DNA from: JBKPDV01 sp046728075
Lineage (GTDB): Bacteria; Acidobacteriota; Thermoanaerobaculia; UBA5066; Gp7-AA6
DNA: 14,264 nt
Reading direction: 5' to 3'
Assembly (NCBI GenBank): GCA_046728075.1
Contig: JBKPDV010000284.1
Location: 1 to 14,264, forward strand
Positions 1 through 8,000 of this stretch are shown in pieces (position 1 is the stretch's first letter; each line of letters starts with the position of its first letter). A program made the position numbers and the translations under genes. The notes beneath the pieces are model-generated. The model saw only the letters and a list, made by a program, of their open reading frames with translations. It did not search any database and was not told the origin of the DNA.

Positions 1-1526
1 AACTTGTATTCGGTGGGCATCGAAAGAATCGCCCAGTCGAGCAGAGCTACGGCTCCCGTCCTCTCGGCGTCGGGGAAAGCCTCCTGGAGGTCGGGACGAA
101 GGGAAAAGAGAATCGATAGCAAGCGCGGGATCCGCGAGCCAAAACGAGCCGGCTCGAGCAACCAACCACGAAACGTGTTCGGACCTTTCGTCGAAAACGG
201 GTCTGGCCAACGTTCTTTCGCATCGGCCATATTCTGGTAGAAGCGCCGAAGCAAATCGGGAATGAGTACTCCATCGTCAAAGGATGCGAAGGCGTAGCGC
301 CAGTGGCGCGTTTGATCGAAGCCCGCCTCGCGGACCGCCCGACCGTAGTCCGCAAACAGATGCCGGTAGGCCCCGTTCAAATGGCGAAGCCGAAATCGCG
401 TCTGGTATCTCGAGATCAGCTCGGGTCGATCGTGATCGAGGCCGCTGAAGTGAAAGAACGCGATAGGGCTCTCGCCGAGAGAATAGCAACCGCTTTCGCG
501 AACGGGATCGCCACGCTCGTGAAGATTCCAATAAGCCACGTTGTAGCCCCGATCTCGGATGATCTCGACGTCCGAGAAGAGGCCCGGCACTAGGTCGATC
601 CACTTCTGATCGGTGAAGAGGCCCTTCTCGGGGGCGGAGAGACAGTATTCATGGAGGCGGTTCTGCCACCAGTTGAGAAAATCCAGAGTCACAGGGCTCT
701 TGCGCAACCCGATAAAGCCGAGGTTGTAAGCGCCCGAGATGAGAAAACTCACCTCACTCGGCGTCAGACGATCCGCCGGCAGCGGTGACAGAGTATGGGG
801 AGTCAAGACGATGTTGGCGGTCTCCAGGGCGGACTGCACTTTCGTGACTGGACCGAGAACGAGCACATCGGGATCGAAGTAGAGGATTCTTTCGACGCCA
901 CGCTCTCGAAGCAGGAAATCGAGAAAGAAAGGCTTGACCGCCGTGTTGAGCTCGAGGATGTTGTATTTGAAGGTGAAATCCGAAAGGCCGGGTATCTTCA
1001 GCTCATCGACCGTAATGACGTCGAATTCCTCTCGAGAAGGATCGAAGGCGCCATCGATTCGATCGACGAGAAGAACGAACGTCCGGGCCCCGGGATGGTG
1101 GCGACGGAAAGACTCATTCCAAACCCGTGCCAGGCTCAAATAGTTCTTCGAGATGATCGTGCAGGCGGCGATCGCGGGCCCGGCCTTCACAACGGAAGCC
1201 ATCGCAGGCATCTCGACCACAGACAGGGCAGCATGACCCGACCGCCGACCAACCGAGAGGGCAGTTTCGCCCCGTCCGACCGCATTTCCACCGAGCTGCG
1301 CCAGGGCCCGGCGAAGCGTGGCGTCGAGACGGGTGATCTCCTCTCGGAGCTCTAAGAGCTCGCTGAGCAGAGCTTTCGGGGAAGCGGCAAGCTCCAACTC
1401 CCCTCGAGACTCGGCCGCCCGCGACTCATACCCGAAAAGAAACTCGGAGTCGAGCTTCGAATCAAGTTGCTGGACAGGCGTCGAGGCCGCGGCGCGAATT
1501 TCCACCTGAGATTTTGAGGAAGCCAC
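1..1526 (-). CDS. glycosyltransferase with N-terminal coiled coil (3' end off the left edge)
   Basis: No complete ORF is bounded here because the stop lies beyond base 1; I read it by translating the reverse complement. From a GTG at 1526 the frame is open for 508 codons. An in-frame TGA lies 3 codons upstream, so the start must be at or after it. Residues ~51-78 are Leu/Glu/Arg-rich and look like a coiled coil. The glycosyltransferase domain starts near residue 118 (ACTIISKNYLSLARVWNESF) and carries a DxD-type metal/nucleotide-sugar site in YFDPDVLVL (D218, D220). It continues through GLFTDQKWIDLVPGLF and GYNVAYWNLHER (328-338), blocks I recall from a widespread bacterial family in polysaccharide clusters. 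A later start is possible at Met105 or Met109, which would drop the coiled coil. Cytoplasmic transfer of a sugar from a nucleotide donor is inferred; donor and acceptor are unknown. It is divergent from the methyltransferase genes. Confidence 0.5.
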   Translation of the reverse strand, partial: MASSKSQVEIRAAASTPVQQLDSKLDSEFLFGYESRAAESRGELELAASPKALLSELLELREEITRLDATLRRALAQLGGNAVGRGETALSVGRRSGHAALSVVEMPAMASVVKAGPAIAACTIISKNYLSLARVWNESFRRHHPGARTFVLLVDRIDGAFDPSREEFDVITVDELKIPGLSDFTFKYNILELNTAVKPFFLDFLLRERGVERILYFDPDVLVLGPVTKVQSALETANIVLTPHTLSPLPADRLTPSEVSFLISGAYNLGFIGLRKSPVTLDFLNWWQNRLHEYCLSAPEKGLFTDQKWIDLVPGLFSDVEIIRDRGYNVAYWNLHERGDPVRESGCYSLGESPIAFFHFSGLDHDRPELISRYQTRFRLRHLNGAYRHLFADYGRAVREAGFDQTRHWRYAFASFDDGVLIPDLLRRFYQNMADAKERWPDPFSTKGPNTFRGWLLEPARFGSRIPRLLSILFSLRPDLQEAFPDAERTGAVALLDWAILSMPTEYK

Positions 1527-1615
1527 GGTGCTTCAGCTTCCGAGAACTTCGTGGGGACGTGCCAACTGTCCGATGTGCAAGTAACTCCTTCGTTCCACCA
1601 GTGTTGGTTCTCTGA

Positions 1616-1634
1616 AGTATAACCCGCGCGCGGG
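1616..1634 (-). promoter_or_regulatory. candidate -10 box next to a 12-bp palindrome
   Basis: In the 292-bp gap between the divergent glycosyltransferase and methyltransferase, the minus strand reads TATACT (1621-1616), five of six matches to a sigma70 -10 box. Directly upstream is the perfect palindrome CCCGCGCGCGGG (1623-1634), which would fall in the -35/-10 spacer. No good -35 is visible, so the promoter may be activator dependent or not real. It would leave a leader of about 80 nt before the GTG at 1526. I see no gene in the rest of the gap. Confidence 0.5.
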
Positions 1635-1818
1635 ATTTGCCGGCGAAGCCCCAACCTTCGGTTCTCATCTTCTGGGCGGGATGCGCGTGCAACGCTGGGA
1701 GACGTCGAGCGAAATCTTTCAGGCTTGGAATCGCCCAAGAATCCTCTTCTCTTGTGCTGTACTCGCGGTTAGATTGACGTGGCGCACAGATTCCGTTTCA
1801 GCATGGAGAGAAAATGCG

Positions 1819-2523
1819 ATGACGGAGCTCGTGGAGCTCTCGGATTCCCTGCAGAGGCTCTATCGAAATCGGTTCTCAACCGTTGAGATCGATCAGATGC
1901 GCAGCGTCTGGGAGGTCCTGGTCCGCGATTTTTTCCAGAAACGGATCGACCAAAACGGAGCCGTACTGGATGTGGGAGCCGGATATTGTCAATTCATCAA
2001 TGCGGTCTCAGCCGTTCGGAAGATCGCGTTGGACGCCAACCCGGATTTGCCAACCTACGCGAGCCCCGACGTCGAGATTCACGTCACCACCGATCTCTCC
2101 TTGGATGAAGTGGCCGATGAGAGCGTTCAGACAGCCTTTATGAGCAATCTCCTGGAGCATCTGCCAGATTACAGGACGGTTCTCCACCTCTTGATTCGAA
2201 TCCACCGCAAGCTCCGGCCGGGTGGCGCCTTGATGATCCTTCAGCCGAACTATCGCCTGAGTCCGGGACGCTACTTCGACTTTCTCGATCACTCCATGAT
2301 CTTGACGGAAGTGAGCCTTCGAGAGGCGCTGGTCGCCACGGGGTACGACATCGAAGAAATGCGGATCCGTTTTCTTCCCTTCACGAGTAAATCGCGACTC
2401 CCGAGGTGGCCCTGGCTTGTCGCGGCGTACATCCGGATGCGGCCGGCCCAATGGTTTTTCGGAAAACAGACCTATGTGCTCGCGAGGCGGCCGCTGACCG
2501 GCTCTCGAGCGACTGCCCGCTGA
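1819..2523 (+). CDS. class I SAM-dependent methyltransferase
   Basis: A 234-residue protein with the Rossmann methyltransferase pattern. Motif I is VLDVGAGYCQF (49-59), an acidic residue sits in the second strand (LDAN, ~D72), FMSNLLEHL (107-115) matches the motif IV region and LRPGGALMILQPN (132-144) matches the late motifs. I chose the ATG at 1819 because GGAGAG (1805-1810) lies 8 nt upstream. The frame is open back to an ATG at 1681, but that 46-residue extension does not resemble a methyltransferase N-terminus and lacks a spaced ribosome site. The fold and SAM use are well supported; the substrate is not. Its place among glycosyltransferases suggests methylation of a sugar or lipid-linked intermediate. 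It is followed after 21 nt by a second methyltransferase, probably on the same transcript. Confidence 0.5.
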   Translation: MTELVELSDSLQRLYRNRFSTVEIDQMRSVWEVLVRDFFQKRIDQNGAVLDVGAGYCQFINAVSAVRKIALDANPDLPTYASPDVEIHVTTDLSLDEVADESVQTAFMSNLLEHLPDYRTVLHLLIRIHRKLRPGGALMILQPNYRLSPGRYFDFLDHSMILTEVSLREALVATGYDIEEMRIRFLPFTSKSRLPRWPWLVAAYIRMRPAQWFFGKQTYVLARRPLTGSRATAR

Positions 2524-2544
2524 TCGCCGTCGCTTCCGGGACAT

Positions 2545-3384
2545 ATGATTCCGACCCCGACGATGAGCATCGACACAAGCCGTGAAAGTGGCGAAAACCG
2601 TGAGCCGTTAAGCGCGGAGCAGATTACCGCCCGCATCGCCTCGGTCCAACACTGGTATCACCGGATCGAGGTGCGGCCCGGGGTTCGAACGCCAGGGACG
2701 AATGATTCCCAGACCGCGCTCGAACGCCTGGGTCTTCCCCAAGACTGCTCCGGCCTCACCGCCCTGGACATCGGCACTCGCGACGGATTCTTCGCCTTCG
2801 AACTCGAGCGTCGCGGGGCGGCCGTCCTCGCGGTCGATTATGCGCCCGCCGGCACAACGGGCTTCGCGGTCGCCGCCGAGCTTCTGGGAGCGCGGGTACC
2901 TTATGTGCAGGCCGATCTTTATGATCTCTCGGCGGAGAGGCTGGGCACCTTCGATCTCGTTCTATTCCTTGGCGTTCTTTATCACCTGCCGGACCCGATC
3001 CATGCATTGACGATCGTGCGAAGTCTCTGCCGAAATCGAATGATTCTCGAAACCCACGTCCTGGACGAGACCGGTTTGATGCTTCCAGATGGGCGGTTCG
3101 ATTCTCTGCGGTCCCTTTCGCCCGTGCTCGAAGAGATCCCGCTCCTGCAGTTCTACCCAGGAGCTTCTTTGGGGGGTGACTACACGAACTGGTGGGCGCC
3201 TAATCTCAAATGTCTAGAGTTGATGTTGGAGGAATGCGGATTTCGTGTAAGGGGCGGCCGCATTTACGATAGCCGAGCTGTCGTGGATTGCGAAGCCGCG
3301 ACCCCCTCCCTGAAATCGCGCCACAACCGAATCGTTCAGGGACTCGCCAAGGTGCCCGAGAAAAGCTCACCCGGCGGAGGTTGA
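2545..3384 (+). CDS. CmoB-like (Methyltransf_9/DUF1698-type) SAM-dependent methyltransferase
   Basis: A 279-residue protein. HWYHRIEVRPGVRTPG (36-51) followed by ALDIGTRDGFFAFELERRGA (73-92), FLGVLYHLPDP (141-151) and ILETHVLD (167-174) follow the layout of tRNA mo5U34 carboxymethyltransferase CmoB. As I recall E. coli CmoB, the N-terminal Trp-rich WRSDWKW block just before motif I is absent here; TPGTNDSQTALERLG stands in its place. That argues against a housekeeping tRNA role and for one of the many CmoB-like enzymes found in polysaccharide loci, probably a sugar or lipid O-methyltransferase (inference). ATG 2545 gives the longest form; ATG 2563 is an alternative, and neither has a strong ribosome site. 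It lies 21 nt behind the first methyltransferase and converges on the ABC transporter operon. Confidence 0.5.
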   Translation: MIPTPTMSIDTSRESGENREPLSAEQITARIASVQHWYHRIEVRPGVRTPGTNDSQTALERLGLPQDCSGLTALDIGTRDGFFAFELERRGAAVLAVDYAPAGTTGFAVAAELLGARVPYVQADLYDLSAERLGTFDLVLFLGVLYHLPDPIHALTIVRSLCRNRMILETHVLDETGLMLPDGRFDSLRSLSPVLEEIPLLQFYPGASLGGDYTNWWAPNLKCLELMLEECGFRVRGGRIYDSRAVVDCEAATPSLKSRHNRIVQGLAKVPEKSSPGGG

Positions 3385-3388
3385 GCAG

Positions 3389-3410
3389 AAAACTCGTCCC
3401 CACGTTTTTT
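3389..3410 (+). terminator. weak terminator-like element between convergent genes
   Basis: The 29-bp gap between the second methyltransferase (stop at 3384) and the convergent ATPase gene (stop at 3414) holds AAAAC (3389-3393) facing GTTTT (3404-3408) across a 10-nt loop, ending in a run of six T (3405-3410). The stem is short and A/T only, so this is a weak candidate for ending the methyltransferase transcript. Confidence 0.5.
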
Positions 3411-3413
3411 GCA

Positions 3414-4208
3414 TCACGAAAGCAGGGCTGAGGAAACGCCGAGCGCCGGAGCGCCGGGGGCCAAAGTTTCGCCATGAATGGACCAGTTGTGGTACGCCTC
3501 GGTCACGGTGACCGAATCCCCGTCCTGCACGACGCGGCCCTCGTGGATCCAGATGGCTCGGCGGCAGTTGTCGCGGACTTGCGCGAGGGCGTGGGAGACG
3601 AGGAGGACGGTCTTGCCGGCGCGGCGGAACGACTCCATGCGGTCGAGGCACTTCAACTGGAAACGTTCGTCGCCGACGGAAAGGGCCTCGTCGACTAAGA
3701 GGATGTCCGGGTCCACGTCGGTCGCGACGGAGAAAGACAGCCGGGCCATCATTCCGGTCGAGTAGGTGCGAATGGGCGCGTCGATGAACTCCTCGATCTC
3801 CGCCCAGGCCACGATGCGTTCCAGCCGTCTCTTCATGTCGGCTCGGGAGAAGCCCAGCAGGGCTCCCTGCAGCAGGACGTTCTCCCGCCCGGTCAGCTCA
3901 CCGTGGAGTCCCAGGCCGAGCTCGAGAAGCGGCGCGATGCGGCCCACGACGACGACGCGTCCGTCGGTCGGTGGAACCACCTGGGCGACGAGCTTCAAGA
4001 GGGTGCTCTTGCCGGCACCGTTGCGGCCGACGACGCCCACCGTCTCGCCCGGAAAAATCTCGATTGAGACATCGCGCAGGGCCTCAAAGTCGTCATAGGC
4101 CATCCGGCGCTTCATGCGACGGATCGCGTATTCCTTGAGCGATCCGATCCGCTCCTTCGGGACACGGTACCGGACGGAAACGTCTTCGAAACGGATGGCG
4201 GATGTCAT
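3414..4208 (-). CDS. wzt: ABC transporter ATPase, polysaccharide export (short Wzt/KpsT/TagH type)
   Basis: A 264-residue nucleotide-binding subunit. Walker A is GRNGAGKST (61-69), the signature region is TYSTGMMARLSFS (148-160) with the STGM variant common in polysaccharide exporters, Walker B is ILLVDEALSVGDERF (169-183) and the switch histidine is in VLLVSHALAQV (H206). The N-terminal FEDVSVRYRVP and the LELGLGLHGELTGREN stretch are typical of Wzt/TagH proteins. It should power export of a lipid-linked glycan across the inner membrane together with the permease encoded just upstream. ATG 4208 overlaps the permease stop as ATGA, and no ribosome site precedes it, so translational coupling is likely. 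It ends soon after the ATPase domain: the C-terminal carbohydrate-binding domain of long Wzt proteins is missing, leaving only a short tail from about residue 240. Confidence 0.5.
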   Translation of the reverse strand: MTSAIRFEDVSVRYRVPKERIGSLKEYAIRRMKRRMAYDDFEALRDVSIEIFPGETVGVVGRNGAGKSTLLKLVAQVVPPTDGRVVVVGRIAPLLELGLGLHGELTGRENVLLQGALLGFSRADMKRRLERIVAWAEIEEFIDAPIRTYSTGMMARLSFSVATDVDPDILLVDEALSVGDERFQLKCLDRMESFRRAGKTVLLVSHALAQVRDNCRRAIWIHEGRVVQDGDSVTVTEAYHNWSIHGETLAPGAPALGVSSALLS

Positions 4209-5050
4209 GTCTGAAACGCAAACTCGTCCGCGCGGTGCGCGAAATAGATCCAACCCGTGACGAAGACGAGCACCGAGAGCGCGGCGGACGCGGCTAGAAG
4301 CTGGGCCGAAGGCAGCATCCCGTCGTAGATCGGCCTCCGGAAAGTCTGGAGGAGGTAATACATCGGGTTCAACCAGAGCGCGAAACGGTATTTCGCCGGC
4401 ACGATCGACGGGTGATAAACGATCGGCGTCAGAAAGAACCAGGTCTGCACGAGCACGAGGTACATCTCGCGAACGTCCGCGAACCGCGACGCGAGCGTGA
4501 AGAGGAGGAACCCGACGCCGGCCGAGAACAGCGTCACGAGCAGGACGGAGATCGGCAGAAACCACCAGGTCGGGTAAAGAGGAAATCCCGTCACTATGAG
4601 GATCAGCAGAAGCGGAACGATCGAGAGCACGAGGTTGACCAGCCCGACGCCGACGGCCGAGGCCACGAAGACGGAGCGGGGAATGTAGATCCGCTTGGCG
4701 ATCTCGTTGGAGTCCTGCGTCTGAGAGGCGGCGGAGGATGTCGTTTGGGAAAAGAAACTCCAGAAGATCGATCCGGTCATGAAGAAAACCGGGTAATTGT
4801 GGATCTGCTGTTTGAGGATCGACGAGAAGACGAGGGTGAGCGCGATCATGTTTAAGAGCGGGGCGAGCATCGTCCAGAAGACGCCCAGGACCGAGCGCTT
4901 GTAGCGGACCTTGATGTCGCGGATCACCAGCTCGCGGATGAGCGACCGGTAGGACCAGAGAGCGCGCCCCTCTCCGAGAACGCGCGAACCGCGGCTGGCC
5001 GAGTCATAGAACGGCACGCGGCCTCGAGCCTGAATCGCTGTCGAGCTCAA
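4205..5050 (-). CDS. wzm: ABC-2 type permease, polysaccharide export (Wzm/KpsM/TagG type)
   Basis: A 281-residue inner-membrane protein with about six hydrophobic segments (roughly 57-78, 86-105, 128-152, 160-186, 198-213, 248-270). The block LVIRDIKVRYKRSVLGVFWTM (41-61) and the C-terminal LWLNPMYYLLQTFRRPIYDG (225-244) are hallmark stretches of ABC-2 polysaccharide permeases. With the ATPase that overlaps its stop codon it would form the export channel. I chose TTG 5050: it lies just behind AAAAGGTGATCA, a good ribosome-binding site, and the preceding gene stops at 5091, 40 nt upstream. The frame stays open upstream to 5341, but that stretch is Arg/Pro/Ser-rich antisense-like sequence lying inside the upstream gene and is not credible protein. 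Confidence 0.5.
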   Translation of the reverse strand: MSSTAIQARGRVPFYDSASRGSRVLGEGRALWSYRSLIRELVIRDIKVRYKRSVLGVFWTMLAPLLNMIALTLVFSSILKQQIHNYPVFFMTGSIFWSFFSQTTSSAASQTQDSNEIAKRIYIPRSVFVASAVGVGLVNLVLSIVPLLLILIVTGFPLYPTWWFLPISVLLVTLFSAGVGFLLFTLASRFADVREMYLVLVQTWFFLTPIVYHPSIVPAKYRFALWLNPMYYLLQTFRRPIYDGMLPSAQLLAASAALSVLVFVTGWIYFAHRADEFAFQT

Positions 5051-5090
5051 ATGATCACCTTTTCCATGAGTCAGCCTGTTCGGTGAAATT

Positions 5091-8000
5091 CTACGCGACG
5101 GGCACCTTGACCGGCGCGAGTCCGAGAGCCTCGAGCGCGGTCGAGGTCCGGCGGGCCCAGTCATGCTCGCGGGCGCGAGCGACGGCCCGCTCGCGAAACG
5201 AGGCGGAGCCGCGCAGCTCGCGCGCGCGATCGAGGAGCGTCGAGAATCCCGGCGCGTCGGAAGCCGTGGAGACCTCGGGCATCTCTTGCGCCTCCGGTAT
5301 CGGTGTCGAAAGGACGGGCAGGCCCGCGGCGAGATACTCATAAAGCTTGATGGGAGAGGCGTGGAGCCCTTCCGGACCGAGGCGGAAAGGGATCAGGCCC
5401 ACGTCGAACGATCCGATCACGGCCGGCATGACGGCATAGGGACGCCGGCCGAGGAAGAGGATGTTGGAAGGGGGACGCTCCTGCAGGGCTGAGAAGGAGT
5501 CGTCGAGGGCCTCGCCGACGAGCGCGAAGTCCCAGTCCGGCCGCTTCTCAGCGAGCGCGCGGAGAAGCTCGACGTCCACCCAGCGGGCGAGCGCCCCGGT
5601 GTATCCGGCGACCGGACGTCCCGCGGCGCGCGCCCGGAGAATCCTTTCCGGGACCGCCGGGTTGTCGATTGAAGCCCGGAAAAACGCGACGTCCACGCCG
5701 TTAGGAAGATAAACCGCGTCGGATCGGACATGTCGAATCTCTTCGAGCAGGGGCCGGGAGACGGCGAAAACCGCATGCGCCGCTTCCAGCGCGCGCTCCT
5801 GGTTTCGGATAAGGACACGGCGCGGCGCCTGGAAGACGTCGAGGTGATCGATCACGTCGTAGACGAGGCGCGAGCCGGCGAGAACATCCTGCTCCGGAAG
5901 GTTGTAGGCGAACGCCCAAACGATCCGGTGCGCCAGGCTCGGAAGAGATCCTGCCGCCTGGCGATGCAGGAAGAGGTTGGGCTCGACTTCCGTGAGCAGG
6001 GGACCGCGAGCCTCCTCTTCGGTCTCCTGGAAGACGACGGGGAAGCCCTGACGCGCCAGTGCACGCGCAAGGTGATGCGGCCTCTGCACGAGAGTCACGT
6101 CCCAGCCGATGGTCGGCGGGAAAACGAAGACGGCCTGCGCCTTCTCCGCGCGCGCCTCGAGATCGCGGGCCGAAGAACCCGCCGACCGCCGCTCTACCGA
6201 CGCGGGGGCCGAGGCCCACTTCTCCTCGTATCTCTTCCGGTTCTCCTCGAAGATTCTGAGGTACTCCTCCTCCGGCAGCATCCGAAACGTTCCGCGCCCC
6301 CAGTGGTGCACGAACGAGTCGCGGGCCACGGCAATGCGGAGTCCCTCGTCGCGCACGCGGCGGGAATAGTCGTCGTCCTCGAACATGCCGACGGCGAAAC
6401 GCTCGTCGAGGGGCCCGACCGCGTCATACAGGTTCTTACGTATCAGGACGCAAAACATCGCGAGCACGTCGATCGGCTCCGCTCGTCCCGCCTGGGAACG
6501 GGTGAACGCGAGCGCCCAGGGCTCGAGATCCTCCGGGTCACGATATCCGACGACGACCTTCGCTTCGTTGGCGATCTCGTTGGTGGAGGGTCCGACCATT
6601 CCGAGCGACGGGTCGCTTTCGAGGTGCCGAACCAGCGCTGACAGCCAACCTCGAGTGACGACCGTATCGTTGTTCAGGAAGCAGAGGTATTCGCCCTGAG
6701 CGGCCGCGGCGCCGGCGTTGACGGCGGGCGCGAATCCTCGATTCTCAGCGAATGTGATCACGCGGAATCCTTCTCCGCGGCGCGCCGCTTCGTCGAACAG
6801 CCACTGCCGCGAGCCGTCGGTGGATCCGTTGTCCACGACGAGAATCTCCGTGCGCGGCCAGTCGGTGCAGTTGTCGAGCGAAGCGAGACAGAGCTTCGTG
6901 TAGGCCAGGCCGTTGTGGGTGACGATGACGATCGAGACTACGGGGTAGAGCTCCTGCATCCATCGATCCAGGTCTTGCGCTCTCCTGTCCCATGTGTTCT
7001 CCCGCGCGAACGCTCGCAGCCGCTCGACCGCAGCCGGACGCTCCGCGGCGGCTGTCTCGATCGCGCGCGCGAAATCCGCCGCCGCCGCGGCCAGCCGGAC
7101 GAGACCGCGATCCGCGAGCGGGCGGAGCGAGCGCATGGGAGTCGCGACGACCGGCCGCCCGGCAGCCGCGGCCTCGTAGAGCTTCACGGGATCGACCGCG
7201 TGCGTGAGGGGAGTCAGCCGGAACGGAATGATCTCCACGTCGAACGGGGCCCTCAGCGCGGGAAGCTCGCGATAGGACTTTTCCCCGTGGAACGTGACGT
7301 TCGACGGCATCGGTGGACGAACCGCGCGATCGCCTTCCCAGCCTCCCACGATCTCGAACTTCCAACTCGGCCGCAGGCGCGCCAGTTCATTCAAGAGATC
7401 GAAGTCGAACCATTCACTTACGGCGCCGATGTAGCCGACGGTCAGCGGATGGAGCTCCGGCGCTGGATCGGGCTCTTCTCGCAAGAGCGCCGCGTCGCAG
7501 GCATTTGGTAGGAGCCGCGCCGTAGGGGATTTCTTCGAGAGGCGCTCGAGCAGAACGGACGACGTCGCGACCGTGAGGTCCGCTTGCGCGGTCAGCCTCT
7601 CTTCTTCTTCCAGCGCCTCCGGACGATTCGTGGCGAAGCCGGCGTGCTCGTCGAGGCAGTCGTAGACGATCTTCCAGCCGAACCGCTGGGAAAGCTCGAG
7701 CGCGAGCGGCGTCCAGAAGGGAGTCTCCACGACCATGGCGACTTCGTGGAGCTCGTATTTCTCGCGCGCCCGGGCGAGGCCTTCCAACACACTCTCGAGA
7801 GCGCCACTCTGGAGCCGTCGGTCGGGCGGGTCCTCGCGGTGGACCCCGGGCAGCGGCAGAAGCGTGATGCCGAGCGCCGCGCCGGTGTCCTCCTTGGGCT
7901 CGCCCGGGCCCGCGAGGGCTCCATAGAAGACGCGCTTGCCCCGCCGCGCCAGGGCCTCCGCGAGCTGCTGCGGCCGCTGTCGGCGATAGGACCAGGCGAT

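Noticed and set aside
795..1355. Plus-strand open frame (186 codons) opposite the left glycosyltransferase
   Set aside because: The minus strand encodes continuous recognisable glycosyltransferase sequence here.
1681..1818. N-terminal extension of the first methyltransferase
   Set aside because: No family resemblance and no spaced ribosome site; the ATG at 1819 has GGAGAG at 8 nt.
2545..3384. Naming the second methyltransferase cmoB
   Set aside because: The Trp-rich segment before motif I is missing and the setting is a glycan locus, so only fold-level similarity is claimed.
5730..6641. Plus-strand open frame (303 codons) opposite the triple glycosyltransferase
   Set aside because: Antisense shadow; charged low-complexity protein, no ribosome site, and the minus-strand gene is clearly real.
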